Assembly (NCBI RefSeq): GCF_038900055.1
Contig: NZ_JBBMQM010000001.1
Location: 2,852,001 to 2,916,000 of the forward strand
DNA: 64,000 bases
From: Henriciella sp. AS95
GTDB taxonomy: Bacteria > Pseudomonadota > Alphaproteobacteria > Caulobacterales > Hyphomonadaceae
Direction: 5' to 3'
In this document: positions 63,013-64,000 of the stretch, piece by piece
How the letters are laid out: each line of letters opens with the position of its first letter
How positions within the stretch are numbered: the stretch's first letter is position 1
Made by a program: the position numbers and the translations under genes
The notes under the pieces: model-generated
Database searches by the model: none
Told to the model about the DNA's origin: nothing
What the model saw: only the letters and a program-made list of their open reading frames with translations

Positions 63013-63561
63013 ATGGTGGGAGCGATTGCAAGCCTTGGAGCCGCCCTTGCCGGCATCGGCAGCCTCAGGCTCGCCTGGAGCGGAGCGGCGACGCGCCGGC
63101 CCTGGCTGATCCTGAGTGGCTGGGCTTTGCTCGCGCTGGCGCTTCTGGCCTTCGCCTTCGCCATTGGCGGCGAAACGGGTATCCCGGTCGCGGTGTGCCT
63201 CATCAGCGTCGCCGGGCTCGGCTTCGTCGTTGCAAACCGTGAAGTGCGCCCTCGCAAGGAGGCGCGCCCGAGAGGCGAAGTCATTGACCCTTCAGACCGG
63301 GCGAGCCGCTGGTGGCGGGGCGCATTTCGCGTCTTGCTCGCCGGACCGCTCGCCGGAACCGCATCGATCCTTGTCGGCGTTGCGCTCGCCAGGCAGCTCC
63401 CGCTGTCGGACGTCGACGCCATTGCGATTGGCGGCCTCGCCGTTCCCCTGCTCTGGGCGGGCGGCATGGCATGGACGCTCTCGGACGACCGGATCCTGCG
63501 CGCCTTTGGCGTGCTGGTCGCTGTGTCGGCGGTTTCTTTCGCGCTCGCCTTCCTGATCTAA
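63013..63561 (+). CDS. Small membrane protein of the iron-uptake operon
   Basis: A 182-residue protein with about six hydrophobic helices in two groups of three, separated by a charged loop (residues 75-105, REVRPRKEARPRGEV). I do not recognise a named domain; receptor/PepSY operons in other bacteria often carry small membrane proteins of the DUF3325/DUF3649 kind, and this occupies the same place. It lies 13 bases after the receptor stop and 12 before the PepSY gene, so it is co-transcribed. Confidence 0.7.
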   Translation: MVGAIASLGAALAGIGSLRLAWSGAATRRPWLILSGWALLALALLAFAFAIGGETGIPVAVCLISVAGLGFVVANREVRPRKEARPRGEVIDPSDRASRWWRGAFRVLLAGPLAGTASILVGVALARQLPLSDVDAIAIGGLAVPLLWAGGMAWTLSDDRILRAFGVLVAVSAVSFALAFLI

Positions 63562-63573
63562 AGGAGCAATTCG

Positions 63574-64000
63574 ATGGCACGACCAATCTGGCCGAAAGTC
63601 CCTTCCAGCTTTGTCAGCTCCATGCTGGCGGGCCACTCCGCGCTCGGCCTGCTCTTTGCTGCGCTGATCTACATCGTCTGCCTCTCAGGCACCCTTCTCG
63701 TCCTCGATCATGAGATCGACCGCTGGGAAAACCCGAACGCCCCGATCTTCGAATCCGTAGAGGCCGTCGAGACACCGCTGCTGGTTCGCGCGCTGGGCGC
63801 CGGGATCGAGAAAGCCGGGGCAGCCGGCACACGCGATTATGTCAGTGTGACCACCCCGGCCGATGGCCATCCCAATCTGTCGGTTCGGTATGCTGACTTC
63901 CAGGCCGGCCTGGATGAGACGTTCATGCTGAATGACCGAGGCGAGATCGTCGGCGAGCGCCGCGAAGGCTTCGGTCATTTCATGGAACACCTTCATTTCT
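63574..64000 (+). CDS. PepSY-associated membrane protein, 3' end outside window
   Basis: The first 142 residues are present. After a short cytoplasmic start, the segment MLAGHSALGLLFAALIYIVCLSGTLLVL (read as a membrane helix with its His) and the following HEIDRWENP are characteristic of PepSY-TM proteins, which reduce or release iron from siderophores in the periplasm. AAGGAG precedes the ATG. Third gene of the Fur-like regulated operon. Confidence 0.85.
   Translation, partial: MARPIWPKVPSSFVSSMLAGHSALGLLFAALIYIVCLSGTLLVLDHEIDRWENPNAPIFESVEAVETPLLVRALGAGIEKAGAAGTRDYVSVTTPADGHPNLSVRYADFQAGLDETFMLNDRGEIVGERREGFGHFMEHLHF

Noticed and set aside
1-64000. Mobile elements, integrases, CRISPR arrays or toxin-antitoxin genes marking a transferred island
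   Set aside because: None was seen: no transposase or integrase frame, no direct-repeat array and no tRNA gene at which an island could have integrated.

Overview
The window looks like part of the chromosome of a GC-rich Gram-negative bacterium, most likely an alphaproteobacterium of the Caulobacterales/Hyphomonadaceae or Sphingomonadales type. The evidence is indirect: two TonB-dependent receptors, GPH and Spinster-type MFS carriers, lipoprotein glycosidases, many paralogous acyl-CoA dehydrogenases, and frequent GTG/TTG starts. There are no rRNA, tRNA, IS, phage or CRISPR elements. About 50 protein genes are packed at high density, and both edges cut through a gene.

Region 1 (1-14159) is a sugar-conjugate degradation locus. 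It holds a lipoprotein carboxylesterase (cut by the left edge), a GH43 lipoprotein, a small secreted protein, a TetR regulator, a cytoplasmic GH3 beta-glycosidase with a GPH sugar symporter, and a plus-strand operon of an FATP-type acyl-CoA ligase, a membrane-anchored GH106 alpha-L-rhamnosidase and a membrane-anchored CocE-type acyl esterase. Both divergent promoter regions carry the palindrome ATTCC-N4-GGAAT, in both cases as a tandem pair spaced 17 bp, so the locus looks like one regulon. A fatty-acid-type CoA ligase inside a glycosidase regulon suggests an acylated glycoside or glycolipid as substrate.

Region 2 (14193-43432) is a catabolic island for an aromatic or alicyclic acid. It encodes five acyl-CoA dehydrogenases (two adjacent as a likely heteromeric pair), a class III CoA-transferase, two crotonases, two paralogous extradiol dioxygenases, a meta-cleavage C-C hydrolase, the hydratase/aldehyde dehydrogenase/aldolase trio for 2-hydroxypentadienoate, an ACMSD-like amidohydrolase, a two-subunit Rieske oxygenase without its electron-transfer proteins, a 3-hydroxyisobutyrate dehydrogenase homologue and a MoxR/VWA (CoxE-like) chaperone pair. 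Regulators are TetR, IclR and GntR/FadR. This complement fits p-cumate-like meta-cleavage chemistry, but the substrate cannot be settled by reading alone.

Region 3 (43625-60528) continues the catabolic theme with a flavin hydroxylase, three SDRs (one resembling the MFE-2 type (R)-3-hydroxyacyl-CoA dehydrogenase), a LysR regulator, two MDR oxidoreductases, an esterase-fold protein lacking its serine nucleophile, two acyl-CoA ligases, a TonB receptor, a hydratase-2 type MaoC protein and a DsbA-like isomerase. A 28-codon ORF is wedged between two SDR genes. The 700-base gap at 58269-58994 contains a string of perfect hairpins ending in an intrinsic terminator and is a candidate structured RNA.

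Region 4 (60829-64000) is an iron-uptake operon: a Fur-box-like palindrome, a TonB receptor, a small membrane protein and a PepSY membrane protein cut by the right edge.

Recurring palindromes link the catabolic promoters. A FadR-type box (TGGTATTACCA core) lies beside the GntR gene and again 9 kb away before the second extradiol gene, and a TAGAACAT-ATGTTCTA-like element precedes at least five operons.
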